The notes below the pieces were generated by a model. It had not been told where the DNA came from and made no database searches. It saw nothing but the letters and a program-made list of their open reading frames with translations. The position numbers were made by a program, and so were the translations under genes. Source: Aquificota bacterium (GTDB lineage: Bacteria; Thermosulfidibacterota; Thermosulfidibacteria; Thermosulfidibacterales; Thermosulfidibacteraceae). From it: a DNA stretch of 27,199 nt. The stretch's first letter is position 1. Each line of letters starts with the position of its first letter. This document shows positions 1-7,340 of the stretch, piece after piece. The stretch spans positions 1-27,199 of the forward strand of contig WGAU01000060.1 of NCBI GenBank assembly GCA_015494645.1, read 5' to 3'.

Positions 1-864
1 GAGAAAGAGAGCTTGTGCATCAGCCGGGATGGTTTCTCCATTCACCGGAGAAAAGAAAAGAAGCGTTGCTCCTAAGGACTCCAACGCCTCCTCGCTTTCG
101 GGGTATATGAAGGAGAAGGCGCTATCCTTTGCCACCGCTGCCTTGACACTGAAGTTTTTTTCTGCTGGAGCTCTGGGTTGCGGTTTTTTGTCTGCGGAGA
201 GTTCCAGAATCCTTTCAAGATCTATGGACTGTGCTAACTCTAACAGAACTTCTCTTCTTTCTTCCCAGTTAACTTCGTGGGCTTGAAGGATTCCTAAGTG
301 CCTTTCGGGGACTATTCCCTTTTTGCTTCTTACTATCCCGCCCACCACAGGAACATCGGGCAGGTGCGTGTTCATTATATCCTTCAGGAGCTTGTAGTGG
401 CCTTCGCTGCCCAGAAAGTTGAAGATGACACCTGCAATCTTCACATTTTCAAAATCCTTTATGCCCCTAACTATGGCTGCGGTGGTTCTTGATATTCCCC
501 ACACATCAACTACCAAGAACACGGGAACGTCTAACAGCCTTGCCACATAGGCGCTGGAGGCAAAGGCCTTTATCCCAAGTCCGTCGTATATCCCGCCCAC
601 TCCTTCAATTACCGCTACATCGGCGTCCTTTAAGGAGGTGTAGAAATTCTCTTTCATCCCTTTTACGCCCATGAGCCAGCAGTCCAAGCTTCTGCATGGA
701 GTCCCTGCTAAGACAGAATGGTGTTGGGGGTCTATATAGTCCGGTCCTACCTTGAAAGGTTGTACTTTATAGTTTTTCGCTTTTAAAGCGCAGATTATGG
801 CAGAGGTAACTGTAGTTTTTCCGCATCCGCTTCCTATTCCGGCGATCATGAATGCCTTTGGCAA
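1..864 (-). CDS. cobB/cbiA: Cobyrinate a,c-diamide synthase, C-terminus cut by window edge
   Basis: This enzyme amidates the a and c side chains of cobyrinic acid with ATP and glutamine in cobalamin synthesis. The visible 288 codons cover the N-terminal ATP-binding domain. A P-loop (GIGSGCGKTT) lies near residue 8, followed by FKVGPDYIDPQHH and EGVGGIYDG, all typical of the CobB/CbiA/CobQ family. The frame runs open to base 1 through a segment beginning FFSPVNGETIPADAQ, which resembles the linker before the glutamine amidotransferase domain. That second domain would lie outside the window. The start is TTG at 864-862, chosen because AGGAGG lies 7 bases upstream; an in-frame ATG five codons later has no comparable site. 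The gene is divergent from pyrE across a 90-bp gap. CobQ or another dethiobiotin-synthetase-like amidase is less likely given the motif set. Confidence 0.88.
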   Translation of the reverse strand, partial: MPKAFMIAGIGSGCGKTTVTSAIICALKAKNYKVQPFKVGPDYIDPQHHSVLAGTPCRSLDCWLMGVKGMKENFYTSLKDADVAVIEGVGGIYDGLGIKAFASSAYVARLLDVPVFLVVDVWGISRTTAAIVRGIKDFENVKIAGVIFNFLGSEGHYKLLKDIMNTHLPDVPVVGGIVRSKKGIVPERHLGILQAHEVNWEERREVLLELAQSIDLERILELSADKKPQPRAPAEKNFSVKAAVAKDSAFSFIYPESEEALESLGATLLFFSPVNGETIPADAQALFL

Positions 865-889
865 GGCAAAACCTCCTATTTTTGTGCAA

Positions 890-925
890 CATTTACTTGA
901 CATGAGAGTTGCTTACAAGTAAAGC
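890..925. promoter_or_regulatory. Overlapping divergent promoters on an inverted repeat
   Basis: The gap between cobB and pyrE contains TTTACTTG (892-899) and its exact reverse complement CAAGTAAA (916-923), separated by 16 bases. On the plus strand TTGACA (897-902) is a perfect -35, with TAAAGC (920-925) a weak -10 after 17 bases, pointing at pyrE. On the minus strand TTGTAA (918-913) and TAAATG (895-890), also 17 bases apart, point at cobB. The two promoters therefore occupy the same DNA. The repeat may be an operator or may partly reflect the shared promoter elements. The -10 matches are only 3 of 6. Confidence 0.4.
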
Positions 926-954
926 GCTTTAGCTATGTTTGGTGGAGGTGTCCT

Positions 955-1518
955 TTGAGAGAACGGCTTATAGAGATGCTTCTTGAGCGCTCCTTTATGT
1001 ACTCTCAGGAGCCTAAGTTTAAGTTGGCTTCGGGTAGGCTGAGCAACTATTACATAAACTGCAAGCCTGTTACCATGGATCCTGAGGGTATGTACATAAT
1101 AGGCCATCTGCTCTTTGAGGAGGTTAAGGATCTTGGTGTGACCGCGGCAGGTGGCCTCACCATGGGTGCGGATCCTTTGTCCTACGCTTTAGCCTACACA
1201 AGTTACTCTAAGGGACATCCGGTGAAGGCCTTTGTGGTGAGGAAGGAGCCGAAGGATCACGGCACGGGAAGGTTGATTGAGGGTCCTGTTGAGCCGGGAG
1301 AGAGGGTTGTGATCCTTGAGGATGTGATAACCACAGGTGGTTCCAGCATTAAAGCTATAAAAGCTGCGTCCGATTATGGTTTGAAGGTGGTTAGAGTAAT
1401 TGCTTTGGTGGATAGAGGAGAGGGGGGGAAAGAAAGCATAGAAAGGGAAGGCATTCCGGTGTCTGCCCTTGTATTAAAGAGTGAGCTTTTTGAGAGGTAC
1501 AAAAGCAGGAGGGGATAG
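955..1518 (+). CDS. pyrE: Orotate phosphoribosyltransferase
   Basis: This cytosolic enzyme joins orotate and PRPP to form OMP, the fifth step of UMP synthesis. The 187-residue length fits the family. The PRPP-binding loop RVVILEDVITTGGSS, the substrate segment KLASGRLSNYY and AGGLTMGADPLSYALAY are all visible. The start is TTG at 955, preceded by GGAGGTG at 944-950. The chemoreceptor gene follows after 4 bases, so the two are probably co-transcribed, although no functional link is obvious. A candidate promoter with a perfect TTGACA lies at 897-925. Confidence 0.95.
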   Translation: MRERLIEMLLERSFMYSQEPKFKLASGRLSNYYINCKPVTMDPEGMYIIGHLLFEEVKDLGVTAAGGLTMGADPLSYALAYTSYSKGHPVKAFVVRKEPKDHGTGRLIEGPVEPGERVVILEDVITTGGSSIKAIKAASDYGLKVVRVIALVDRGEGGKESIEREGIPVSALVLKSELFERYKSRRG

Positions 1519-1522
1519 AAGG

Positions 1523-3022
1523 ATGGGACTTTTTGGCGGCAAGAACAGCGGTGTTCTTAAGAGGGTCGTTGCAGGAAATCTCTTTGACCTGAGGAAGGTG
1601 GAAGAGATTCCTGAGGGCACAGAGGATGGCAGAGTAGCCCGCAGGTTGCTGGGCTCTGTGAGGAATATATTTCAGTTTCTGGTGGGGGAGGCTACTAAAG
1701 CGGCTGTTTTCAATGGACGTCTCAAGTTCATCCTAAAAACGGTTAACGAGAACATCAAGGAGATTAAAGAGAACATAGACGCCATAAACATAGCCATAAA
1801 AGAGAACACTCAAGCCATAACCGAAATTTCCCATAGCATGGAGGAGCTTAAAGTCTTTATGGACGAGGTGGAAGAGTACACTCAAAAAACGGTGCAGGTC
1901 ATTGAAGAGATAAACGAAGGCTCCAAAGAGGTGCTGGAGGCCAGTAGCCACGGAAAGCAGATTACGGAAAAGTTGGAAAGCAGTATAGGAAACATTCTCA
2001 ACATCGTGGAGGTGATAAACAACATAGCGGATCAGACCAACCTTCTTGCTTTAAACGCTGCTATTGAAGCGGCCCGTGCGGGAGAGCACGGAAGAGGCTT
2101 TGCCGTGGTTGCCGACGAGGTGAGGAAGCTTGCCGAGGAAACGTTAAAAAGATCCAAGGAGATAAACGAGACGGTAACCAGTATCTCCGAGGACATCAAG
2201 GAGCTGATAGAGGAGAACAAACTCATTACCCAGAAAATAGAGGAGTCTGACAAGAGCATAGATTCCCTCACCTCTGAGATGGAGGTGCTCAACGAGAAGA
2301 TCCACAGGGCAAAAGACATGATAAGCTCGGTGGGTACAGCCATAGAGGAGCAGGCGGCAAGTTCTGAGGAAATATCCCAGACGGTACATTCCCTTACCAA
2401 TTCCTTCAACATAGTAGTTTCTTCCCTTGACGAGGTGGCTCAGGGTTCCTCGGATTTGGAGACTATCTTGGAGATTACCACAAAGGTTCTTAGAGAGTTC
2501 AGGACCGGACATTCCATGGATGAGCTTTTTGATATAGCAAGGGAAGGAAAGGCCAAGATTGAACGAACCATAGAAGATGCGCTGCAGAAGGGGATCATTT
2601 CAAGCGCCGATATCTGGGATAGAAACTACGTTGAGATACCCAACACCAACCCTAAAAAGTATAAGACTCGTTTTACAGATTTCTTTAAGCGCTATATACA
2701 GCCCATTGAGGATGAGTATTTGAGCAAGCATCCCAAGTTTCTATATTTCGTTGTGGTTGATAACAACGGATACTGCCCCGCCCATAACAGCAAGTTTGAC
2801 AGGCCTATGACGGGTAACTACGAGGAGGATCTTAAGTACAGCAGGGGACAGAGGATATACCAGGATCCAGTGGGCCTAAGGGCGGCGAGAAATACAGACG
2901 ACTTACTGTTGCAAGTTTACTTCAGAGATACGGGGGAAGTGCTTTTGGAAGCGGATATGCCCGTTTATGTTGAAGGCAAGGTGTGGGGCAATCTCAGAAT
3001 AGGTATAAACACGGAGGATTAG
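1523..3022 (+). CDS. Soluble methyl-accepting chemotaxis protein with C-terminal sensor-like domain
   Basis: This is a chemoreceptor-type signalling protein that would control CheA/CheW. Residues about 80-320 form long heptad-rich helices. The conserved hairpin tip (IADQTNLLALNAAIEAARAG, then GFAVVADEVRKLAE) lies near residues 168-206. No membrane segment or signal peptide is present, so it should be cytoplasmic. The last 135 residues form a separate globular domain containing VVVDNNGYCPAHNSKF, GQRIYQDPVGLRAARNT and a closing GNLRIGI. Related C-terminal domains follow the signalling helices in other receptors, often with PTHN where this one has PAHN. Start ATG 1523 follows AGGAGGGG; an upstream in-frame start at 1481 lies inside pyrE and lacks a site. 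The 3' end overlaps coaD by 4 bases. No che genes are nearby, and the ligand is unknown. Confidence 0.9.
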   Translation: MGLFGGKNSGVLKRVVAGNLFDLRKVEEIPEGTEDGRVARRLLGSVRNIFQFLVGEATKAAVFNGRLKFILKTVNENIKEIKENIDAINIAIKENTQAITEISHSMEELKVFMDEVEEYTQKTVQVIEEINEGSKEVLEASSHGKQITEKLESSIGNILNIVEVINNIADQTNLLALNAAIEAARAGEHGRGFAVVADEVRKLAEETLKRSKEINETVTSISEDIKELIEENKLITQKIEESDKSIDSLTSEMEVLNEKIHRAKDMISSVGTAIEEQAASSEEISQTVHSLTNSFNIVVSSLDEVAQGSSDLETILEITTKVLREFRTGHSMDELFDIAREGKAKIERTIEDALQKGIISSADIWDRNYVEIPNTNPKKYKTRFTDFFKRYIQPIEDEYLSKHPKFLYFVVVDNNGYCPAHNSKFDRPMTGNYEEDLKYSRGQRIYQDPVGLRAARNTDDLLLQVYFRDTGEVLLEADMPVYVEGKVWGNLRIGINTED

Positions 3023-3513
3023 CTCTTTTTGAGCTTTTCGTATAGCCTTTCTGCTATATAGGGTGGAACGAGGCAGTGCACGCTTCCGCCGTAAGAGGCA
3101 ATTTCTTTGACTATGCGGGAGCTAACGTAGGTGAATTGTTCATTGGGCATCATGAAGAGTGTTTCTATCTTTGGATAGAGCTTTCTGTTCATGAGGGCCA
3201 TCTGGAATTCGTATTCAAAGTCAGAAATGGCCCTTAGTCCTCTTATGATAACGTTAGCACCTTTCTGGCGGGCGTACTCTATCAAAAGGGTGTCAAAGGA
3301 ATCCACCTCTACATTGGTTAGACCCTTTTCCCTAACACAGTGTCTGATCATTTCCATTCTTTCTTCAACGGTGAAGAGGGGCTTTTTGGGAAGGTTGTGG
3401 GCCACTGCCATGATGACTTTGTCAAAAATTTTGGCTGCTCTCTCCAGTATGTCAAGGTGGCCGTAGGTTATAGGATCAAAGGTCCCCGGGTATATGGCCA
3501 GCTTGTCGTTCAT
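3019..3513 (-). CDS. coaD: Phosphopantetheine adenylyltransferase
   Basis: CoaD transfers AMP from ATP to 4'-phosphopantetheine, the penultimate step of coenzyme A synthesis. The 164-residue protein begins with the nucleotidyltransferase signature YPGTFDPITYGH, carrying the TxGH motif. It continues with IIRGLRAISDFEYEFQMA and SSRIVKEIASYGG, all expected for CoaD. The ATG follows GGGAGGAAGT, a good ribosome binding site, and overlaps the rsmD stop codon in an ATGA junction, which points to coupled translation. It is the last gene of a miaA-rsmD-coaD operon. Its stop overlaps the convergent chemoreceptor gene by 4 bases. Confidence 0.96.
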   Translation of the reverse strand: MNDKLAIYPGTFDPITYGHLDILERAAKIFDKVIMAVAHNLPKKPLFTVEERMEMIRHCVREKGLTNVEVDSFDTLLIEYARQKGANVIIRGLRAISDFEYEFQMALMNRKLYPKIETLFMMPNEQFTYVSSRIVKEIASYGGSVHCLVPPYIAERLYEKLKKS

Positions 3514-4052
3514 ACTTCCTCCCGCATCACGAAGGTGAGTTGATTCTCTCCGATCCTTTTTTCTTTTACAACAACATCCGCGGGAAAATCAAACCTTGTC
3601 TTGTGATGGTGCTGTATAACAAGGATCCCATTATCTGAGAGAAAGGGAAGGTACAGGGAGGGAAGTCTTTCAATGCCCTTTATGCCGTAGGGCGGTCCTA
3701 AGAATATGACGTCAAAGGGGGAGTAGTGTGGCAACACTTTTGGTCTAAAAGCGTCCAGTTTGAGTACAATTGCCTTGTGAGAGTAGCCTAAAAGCTCAAG
3801 GTTTTCTTTTATAAGAGTAACCATTTTTGGGTCCTTTTCAACGAAGATCACGTGGTTTGCTCCCCTGCTCAGTGCTTCTATGCCAACGGTGCCTACCCCA
3901 CCGAATACGTCAAGGAACCTTGACATAACCACCTTGTCTCCCAATGTGTCAAAAAGCACCTTCCTTATGCTTGCAAGTATAGGCCGTGTCTTCCTTCCCG
4001 AAGGGCTTTTTATCTTTCTTCCCTTGGCCTCTCCGCCGGTTATCCTAATCAT
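3510..4052 (-). CDS. rsmD: RsmD-type 16S rRNA guanine-N2 methyltransferase with altered motifs
   Basis: RsmD methylates G966 of 16S rRNA using S-adenosylmethionine. The 180-residue length, the opening MIRITGGEAKGRKIKSP, the EALSRGANHVIFVEKD segment and linkage to coaD (common in bacteria) support the assignment. Several signature positions differ from the usual forms. The N-terminal RPT(T/S)DRVRE-type motif reads RPILASIRK (residues 23-31), the SAM-binding loop reads FGGVGTVG (50-57), and the catalytic (D/N)PPY motif reads GPPY at residues 119-122. The last change removes the acidic or amide residue that normally holds the target base amine. The fold is probably intact, but activity is uncertain. 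The start overlaps the miaA end by 8 bases. Confidence 0.85.
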   Translation of the reverse strand: MIRITGGEAKGRKIKSPSGRKTRPILASIRKVLFDTLGDKVVMSRFLDVFGGVGTVGIEALSRGANHVIFVEKDPKMVTLIKENLELLGYSHKAIVLKLDAFRPKVLPHYSPFDVIFLGPPYGIKGIERLPSLYLPFLSDNGILVIQHHHKTRFDFPADVVVKEKRIGENQLTFVMREEV

Positions 4053-4953
4053 TCGGCCATCTTTTAACCAGCTTTGCTATCTCTTCTACATCTGGCCTTA
4101 CAAAAACGAAACTCTCGCCTCTAAACCATGTCTTTTGCCTTTTGGCGTATTTGTACGTTTCTCTCTTGATGAGGCTAACCGCTTGGTCAAGGGACAGCTC
4201 TCTTTTAAGATGCTTCATGAGCTCTCTGTAGCCCAAGGTGGAGTTGAGAATCCTGTTCTGATAACCATAGCTTTCAGCAAGTTGCTTGGTTTCTTCAAGC
4301 CAGCCCATTTCCATCATTGTCTCAACTCTCTGATAGATGCGTTTTTTAAGCTCTTCCGAAGGTCTGATGATGGCTATTTTTAGGGCTTTCCATCTTTCCT
4401 TCTCTTGCCATTTAAAAGATGAGGCGGGACGGCCTGTTAGAAGGCACATTTCAACGGCTCTTACAATCCTCTTTGTGTCGTTGGGATGAAGCTCCCTTGC
4501 CCTTTCTGGGTCAAGTTTCTGAAGTGCTTTAAGAAGCCAATTTCTGTCCATTGATGTTAAAATCTTTCTCAGCTTTTCGTCCTTAGGTGTCTCTTCTGGA
4601 ACTCCGCAGAGAAGGCCTTTTATATAGAAGCCGCTTCCTCCAACCACTATGGGTATTTTGCCTCTTTTAAAGATCTCTTCCACCTTTGTTCGGGCTGCCA
4701 CCTCGTATGTTTTCACATCCCAAGGATCGTCTAATGTAGCCACATCAAACAGGTGGTGGGGTACGGTCATTCTAACGCTTTGGGGGGGCTTGGCTGAGCC
4801 TATGTCCATACCCTTGTAGATCTGAACGGAGTCGGCATTTACAATTTCTCCGTCCAGTATTTTGGCAAGTTCTATGGCCACATCGCTTTTTCCCGAAGCG
4901 GTGGGACCTCCTATTACAATGAGGCGGTTTATTTTGCAGGTGTGCGATTGCAA
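4045..4953 (-). CDS. miaA: tRNA dimethylallyltransferase
   Basis: MiaA adds a dimethylallyl group to N6 of A37 in tRNAs reading codons that start with U. The P-loop GGPTASGKS is at residues 15-23, followed by NADSVQIYKGMDIGSAKP (the DSxQ substrate motif), VPHHLFD, VVGGSGFYIKGL and a C-terminal RQKTWFRGE, all family hallmarks. I place the start at TTG 4953-4951, because GGAAGGAG lies 6 bases upstream and the P-loop then falls at the usual distance. A longer reading from GTG at 5034 adds 27 residues but has no ribosome site and lies in the promoter region. The protein is then 302 residues. It is the first gene of miaA-rsmD-coaD and is divergent from era. Confidence 0.94.
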   Translation of the reverse strand: MQSHTCKINRLIVIGGPTASGKSDVAIELAKILDGEIVNADSVQIYKGMDIGSAKPPQSVRMTVPHHLFDVATLDDPWDVKTYEVAARTKVEEIFKRGKIPIVVGGSGFYIKGLLCGVPEETPKDEKLRKILTSMDRNWLLKALQKLDPERARELHPNDTKRIVRAVEMCLLTGRPASSFKWQEKERWKALKIAIIRPSEELKKRIYQRVETMMEMGWLEETKQLAESYGYQNRILNSTLGYRELMKHLKRELSLDQAVSLIKRETYKYAKRQKTWFRGESFVFVRPDVEEIAKLVKRWPND

Positions 4954-4976
4954 GATTGGCTCCTTCCTTTTTGCTA

Positions 4977-5004
4977 TTTTTAAGTTTGGCTCGGTAAAAA
5001 TCAA
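4977..5004 (-). promoter_or_regulatory. Candidate miaA promoter
   Basis: Read on the minus strand, TTGATT (5004-4999) and TAAAAA (4982-4977) are separated by 16 bases. Each matches the sigma-70 consensus at 4 of 6 positions. Transcription would start roughly 20 bases before the miaA TTG, leaving just enough room for its GGAAGGAG site. This is a weak prediction. Confidence 0.3.
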
Positions 5005-5011
5005 CCTTGGC

Positions 5012-5040
5012 TTGCCAACAAAAGGGCTTGACACTATTGT
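5012..5040 (+). promoter_or_regulatory. Candidate era promoter
   Basis: TTGCCA (5012-5017, 5 of 6) and TATTGT (5035-5040, 4 of 6) are separated by exactly 17 bases. Transcription would start near 5047, upstream of the GGGGAGGTG ribosome site at 5056-5064. A perfect TTGACA at 5028-5033 has no good -10 partner. Confidence 0.4.
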
Positions 5041-5067
5041 TTGGCTAAGACCTTTGGGGAGGTGAAT

Positions 5068-5988
5068 ATGGATCCTTTAGAGGTTCCGAAGGGTTTTAAA
5101 GCGGGCTTTGCCACCCTTGTTGGGCGTCCCAATGTGGGCAAATCCAGCCTGCTTAATGCTATACTTGGACATAAGGTAGCTATCGTGTCGGATAAGCCAC
5201 AGACAACGAGAAACCGTATCCTTGGAGTGAAGCATCTGGAAAACGGACAGATAGTCTTTCTTGATACACCTGGCATTCACAAGCCGAAGTACAGACTAGA
5301 TGAGTATATGGTGGAGGTAGCTGTCAGGGCACTTAAGGATGTGGATGTGGCAATTCTGGTGGTGGATGTTAAAGAGGGACTTACCGAAGAGGATACGCTG
5401 GTTATTGAGCGTCTTCGGGAGGTTCAGGAGAAGACACCTGTGGTTTGTGCCCTTAACAAGATAGATCTAACCAGCAGGGAAAGAGCCGAACAGGTGGAGA
5501 GAGAGATAAGACGGGCTCTGGACGTAAAGAGGTCTGTTTGCACATCGGCGGTTACGGGGGAGGGGCTTTCGGATTTGATAGATGCCGTGCTGGAGCTTTT
5601 GCCTGAGGGGTATCCTTACTATCCACCAGAGATGGTAACGGATCAGCCGGAGTACTTTATGGTGTCTGAGATTATCAGAGAGAAGATATTTAACCTCACA
5701 CGCCAGGAGATTCCTTACAGCACTGCGGTGATGGTGGAGAACATAAAGGACAAAGGGAATGTAGTGGTAATTGACGCCTATGTCTTTGTTGAAAAAGACT
5801 CTCAAAAAGGGATAATAATAGGGCAATCCGGCCGTATGCTCAAAAAGATAGGCCAGTACGCAAGGGAAGAGCTTGAAAGGTTCTACCAGAAGAAGGTGTA
5901 CCTCAATTTATGGGTGAAGGTGAAGGAGAAATGGAGGCGCAAAAGCGGGAGCTTGAGGGAGCTGGGCTACTACCTGAGGAAGGAATAG
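5068..5988 (+). CDS. era: GTPase Era, ribosome assembly factor
   Basis: Era is an essential GTPase that binds the 3' end of 16S rRNA during 30S maturation. The G1 motif GRPNVGKSS (residues 19-27), PQTTRNRILG, DTPGIHKP (G3), NKIDL (G4) and TSAVTGEG (G5) appear in order. They are followed by a C-terminal KH domain with KGIIIGQSGRMLKKIG. The 306-residue length is typical. ATG 5068 is preferred over an in-frame TTG at 5041, because GGGGAGGTG ends just before it and the candidate promoter would start transcription near 5047. The gene overlaps the start of mgtE. Confidence 0.96.
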   Translation: MDPLEVPKGFKAGFATLVGRPNVGKSSLLNAILGHKVAIVSDKPQTTRNRILGVKHLENGQIVFLDTPGIHKPKYRLDEYMVEVAVRALKDVDVAILVVDVKEGLTEEDTLVIERLREVQEKTPVVCALNKIDLTSRERAEQVEREIRRALDVKRSVCTSAVTGEGLSDLIDAVLELLPEGYPYYPPEMVTDQPEYFMVSEIIREKIFNLTRQEIPYSTAVMVENIKDKGNVVVIDAYVFVEKDSQKGIIIGQSGRMLKKIGQYAREELERFYQKKVYLNLWVKVKEKWRRKSGSLRELGYYLRKE

Positions 5989-7340
5989 ATCAGGTTCCAA
6001 AGAGCAGGAAGATCATTGTAGCCACTGTAAGGAGATTTCTCAGGAAAAAGGCTTATACGCATCTTAAAAAGCTATTGGATAAACTGCACCCGGCGGATTT
6101 TGCACATGTTTTGAAGGCCCTAAGCAGGGAAGAAAGGGAAGAGCTACTCAGGGTAGCTTCTCCCCAGCAGATAGCCAACGTTCTGACCAAGTTAGATTCT
6201 CTCACGTTTACGGAGATCGTGGACAAGATAAGTCCTGAGAAGCTTGCCGAGTACATAAAGTACATCCCGCCGGATGATGCCATTATGCTTGTGGATGCCC
6301 TTCCCGATGAGAAGAAAGAGAAGCTCATTCCGCTCCTTGAGCGCTACACGGAGATCTGGAAGCTGCTTCAGTACGGTGAGGAAACCGCCGGCCGTATAAT
6401 GTCCACCGATTTTCTGGCCCTCCACGAAGACCTTACCGTGGAGCAGGCCATAGAGGAGGTAAGGAAGGCTAAGGATAAAGAGGTATTTTACCTGTATGTA
6501 GTGGACTCAAGGAACCATCTGGTGGGAGTAATATCTCTCAGGGAGCTTATCCTTTCCGATCCTCACAAAAAGCTTAAGGAGGTGATGAACCCCAATGTCA
6601 TATATGTGACCGTTGACACCGATCAGGAGGAGGTTGCCCGTATAGTTGACAAGTACGACCTTCTGGCCGTGCCGGTGGTGGATGCGGAGAAGAAGCTGGT
6701 GGGAATTGTTACTGCGGATGATGTGATAGACATCATTGTGGAGGAGGCAACTGAAGATATTTACAAGATGGTGGGTACCACCGATGAAGAGCTGTGGGAA
6801 AAATCTCTGTTCAAAATAGCCATGTACAGGCTTCCATGGCTAAGCTTCAGTCTTATAGGGGAACTGATTTCAGGTTACGTGATACATTTCTACAACAACA
6901 CCATAAAGGAGTTTGTCTCTGTTTCTTTCTTCATTCCTCTCGTTATGGCTCTGGCGGGCAACGTGGGCAACCAGTCGCAGACCATCGTGGTAAGATCCTT
7001 GGCTACAGGCAGAATAGATATTGAAAAGCCATGGAAGGTGGTGGTTAGGCAGATAGGGGTAGGTTTCATCATGGGAATCATTGCAGGGGCGGTGGCCGCC
7101 GTGGCCGTTTACGTTCTTCAATGGGACCACCGCCTCAGTTTGGTGATAGGACTGTCCATATTGGTGTCCATGGTCATCACCGCAAGCGTGGGAACCCTTA
7201 CTCCGCTTTTCTTCAAGAAGTTCAACATAGATCCAGCTCTTCCGTCTGGTCCTTTCATCACCACCTTCAGCGATATTTTGGCCAATTTTATATATCTCTC
7301 TTTAGCCACCCTGCTGCTACTCAACTTTGGTAACGGTTAA
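5931..7340 (+). CDS. mgtE: Magnesium transporter MgtE
   Basis: MgtE is a gated inner-membrane Mg2+ channel. Its cytoplasmic half senses Mg2+, and the protein acts as a dimer. Residues about 25-150 form the helical N domain (LDKLHPADFAHVLKALS). A CBS pair spans about 156-280, including HLVGVISLRELI and LVGIVTADDVIDII. About five membrane helices follow from residue 298, with the conserved ALAGNVGNQSQTIVVRSLA and SGPFITTFSDILANFIYL, which carries the pore-region aspartate. I chose ATG 5931 over ATG 5910; both lie inside era, but 5931 gives the shorter overlap (58 bases) and has GGTG/AAGGAG sequence upstream. The stop overlaps the convergent oxidoreductase gene by 4 bases. Confidence 0.95.
   Translation: MEAQKRELEGAGLLPEEGIDQVPKSRKIIVATVRRFLRKKAYTHLKKLLDKLHPADFAHVLKALSREEREELLRVASPQQIANVLTKLDSLTFTEIVDKISPEKLAEYIKYIPPDDAIMLVDALPDEKKEKLIPLLERYTEIWKLLQYGEETAGRIMSTDFLALHEDLTVEQAIEEVRKAKDKEVFYLYVVDSRNHLVGVISLRELILSDPHKKLKEVMNPNVIYVTVDTDQEEVARIVDKYDLLAVPVVDAEKKLVGIVTADDVIDIIVEEATEDIYKMVGTTDEELWEKSLFKIAMYRLPWLSFSLIGELISGYVIHFYNNTIKEFVSVSFFIPLVMALAGNVGNQSQTIVVRSLATGRIDIEKPWKVVVRQIGVGFIMGIIAGAVAAVAVYVLQWDHRLSLVIGLSILVSMVITASVGTLTPLFFKKFNIDPALPSGPFITTFSDILANFIYLSLATLLLLNFGNG

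Larger units (their letters stand above)
4956..5046 (+). repeat. Four direct copies of TTGGCT between miaA and era
   Basis: The hexamer TTGGCT occurs at 4956-4961, 4986-4991, 5007-5012 and 5041-5046, all in the same orientation, within 91 bases. Three copies lie in the intergenic DNA and the first is in the miaA leader just before its start codon. The third copy is followed by GCCAA, giving a short inverted pair TTGGC-TT-GCCAA that overlaps the candidate era -35 box. Spacings are 30, 21 and 34 bases. A regulator binding array is possible but unproven. Confidence 0.4.

Noticed and set aside
29..674. Three plus-strand frames of 61-85 residues at the window start
   Set aside because: They lie antisense to the cobB coding frame, which has clear family motifs across the whole stretch; the plus-strand products are not recognisable.
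5041..5067. Upstream TTG start for era
   Set aside because: It has no ribosome site and would lie at or before the predicted transcription start; ATG 5068 has GGGGAGGTG directly upstream.
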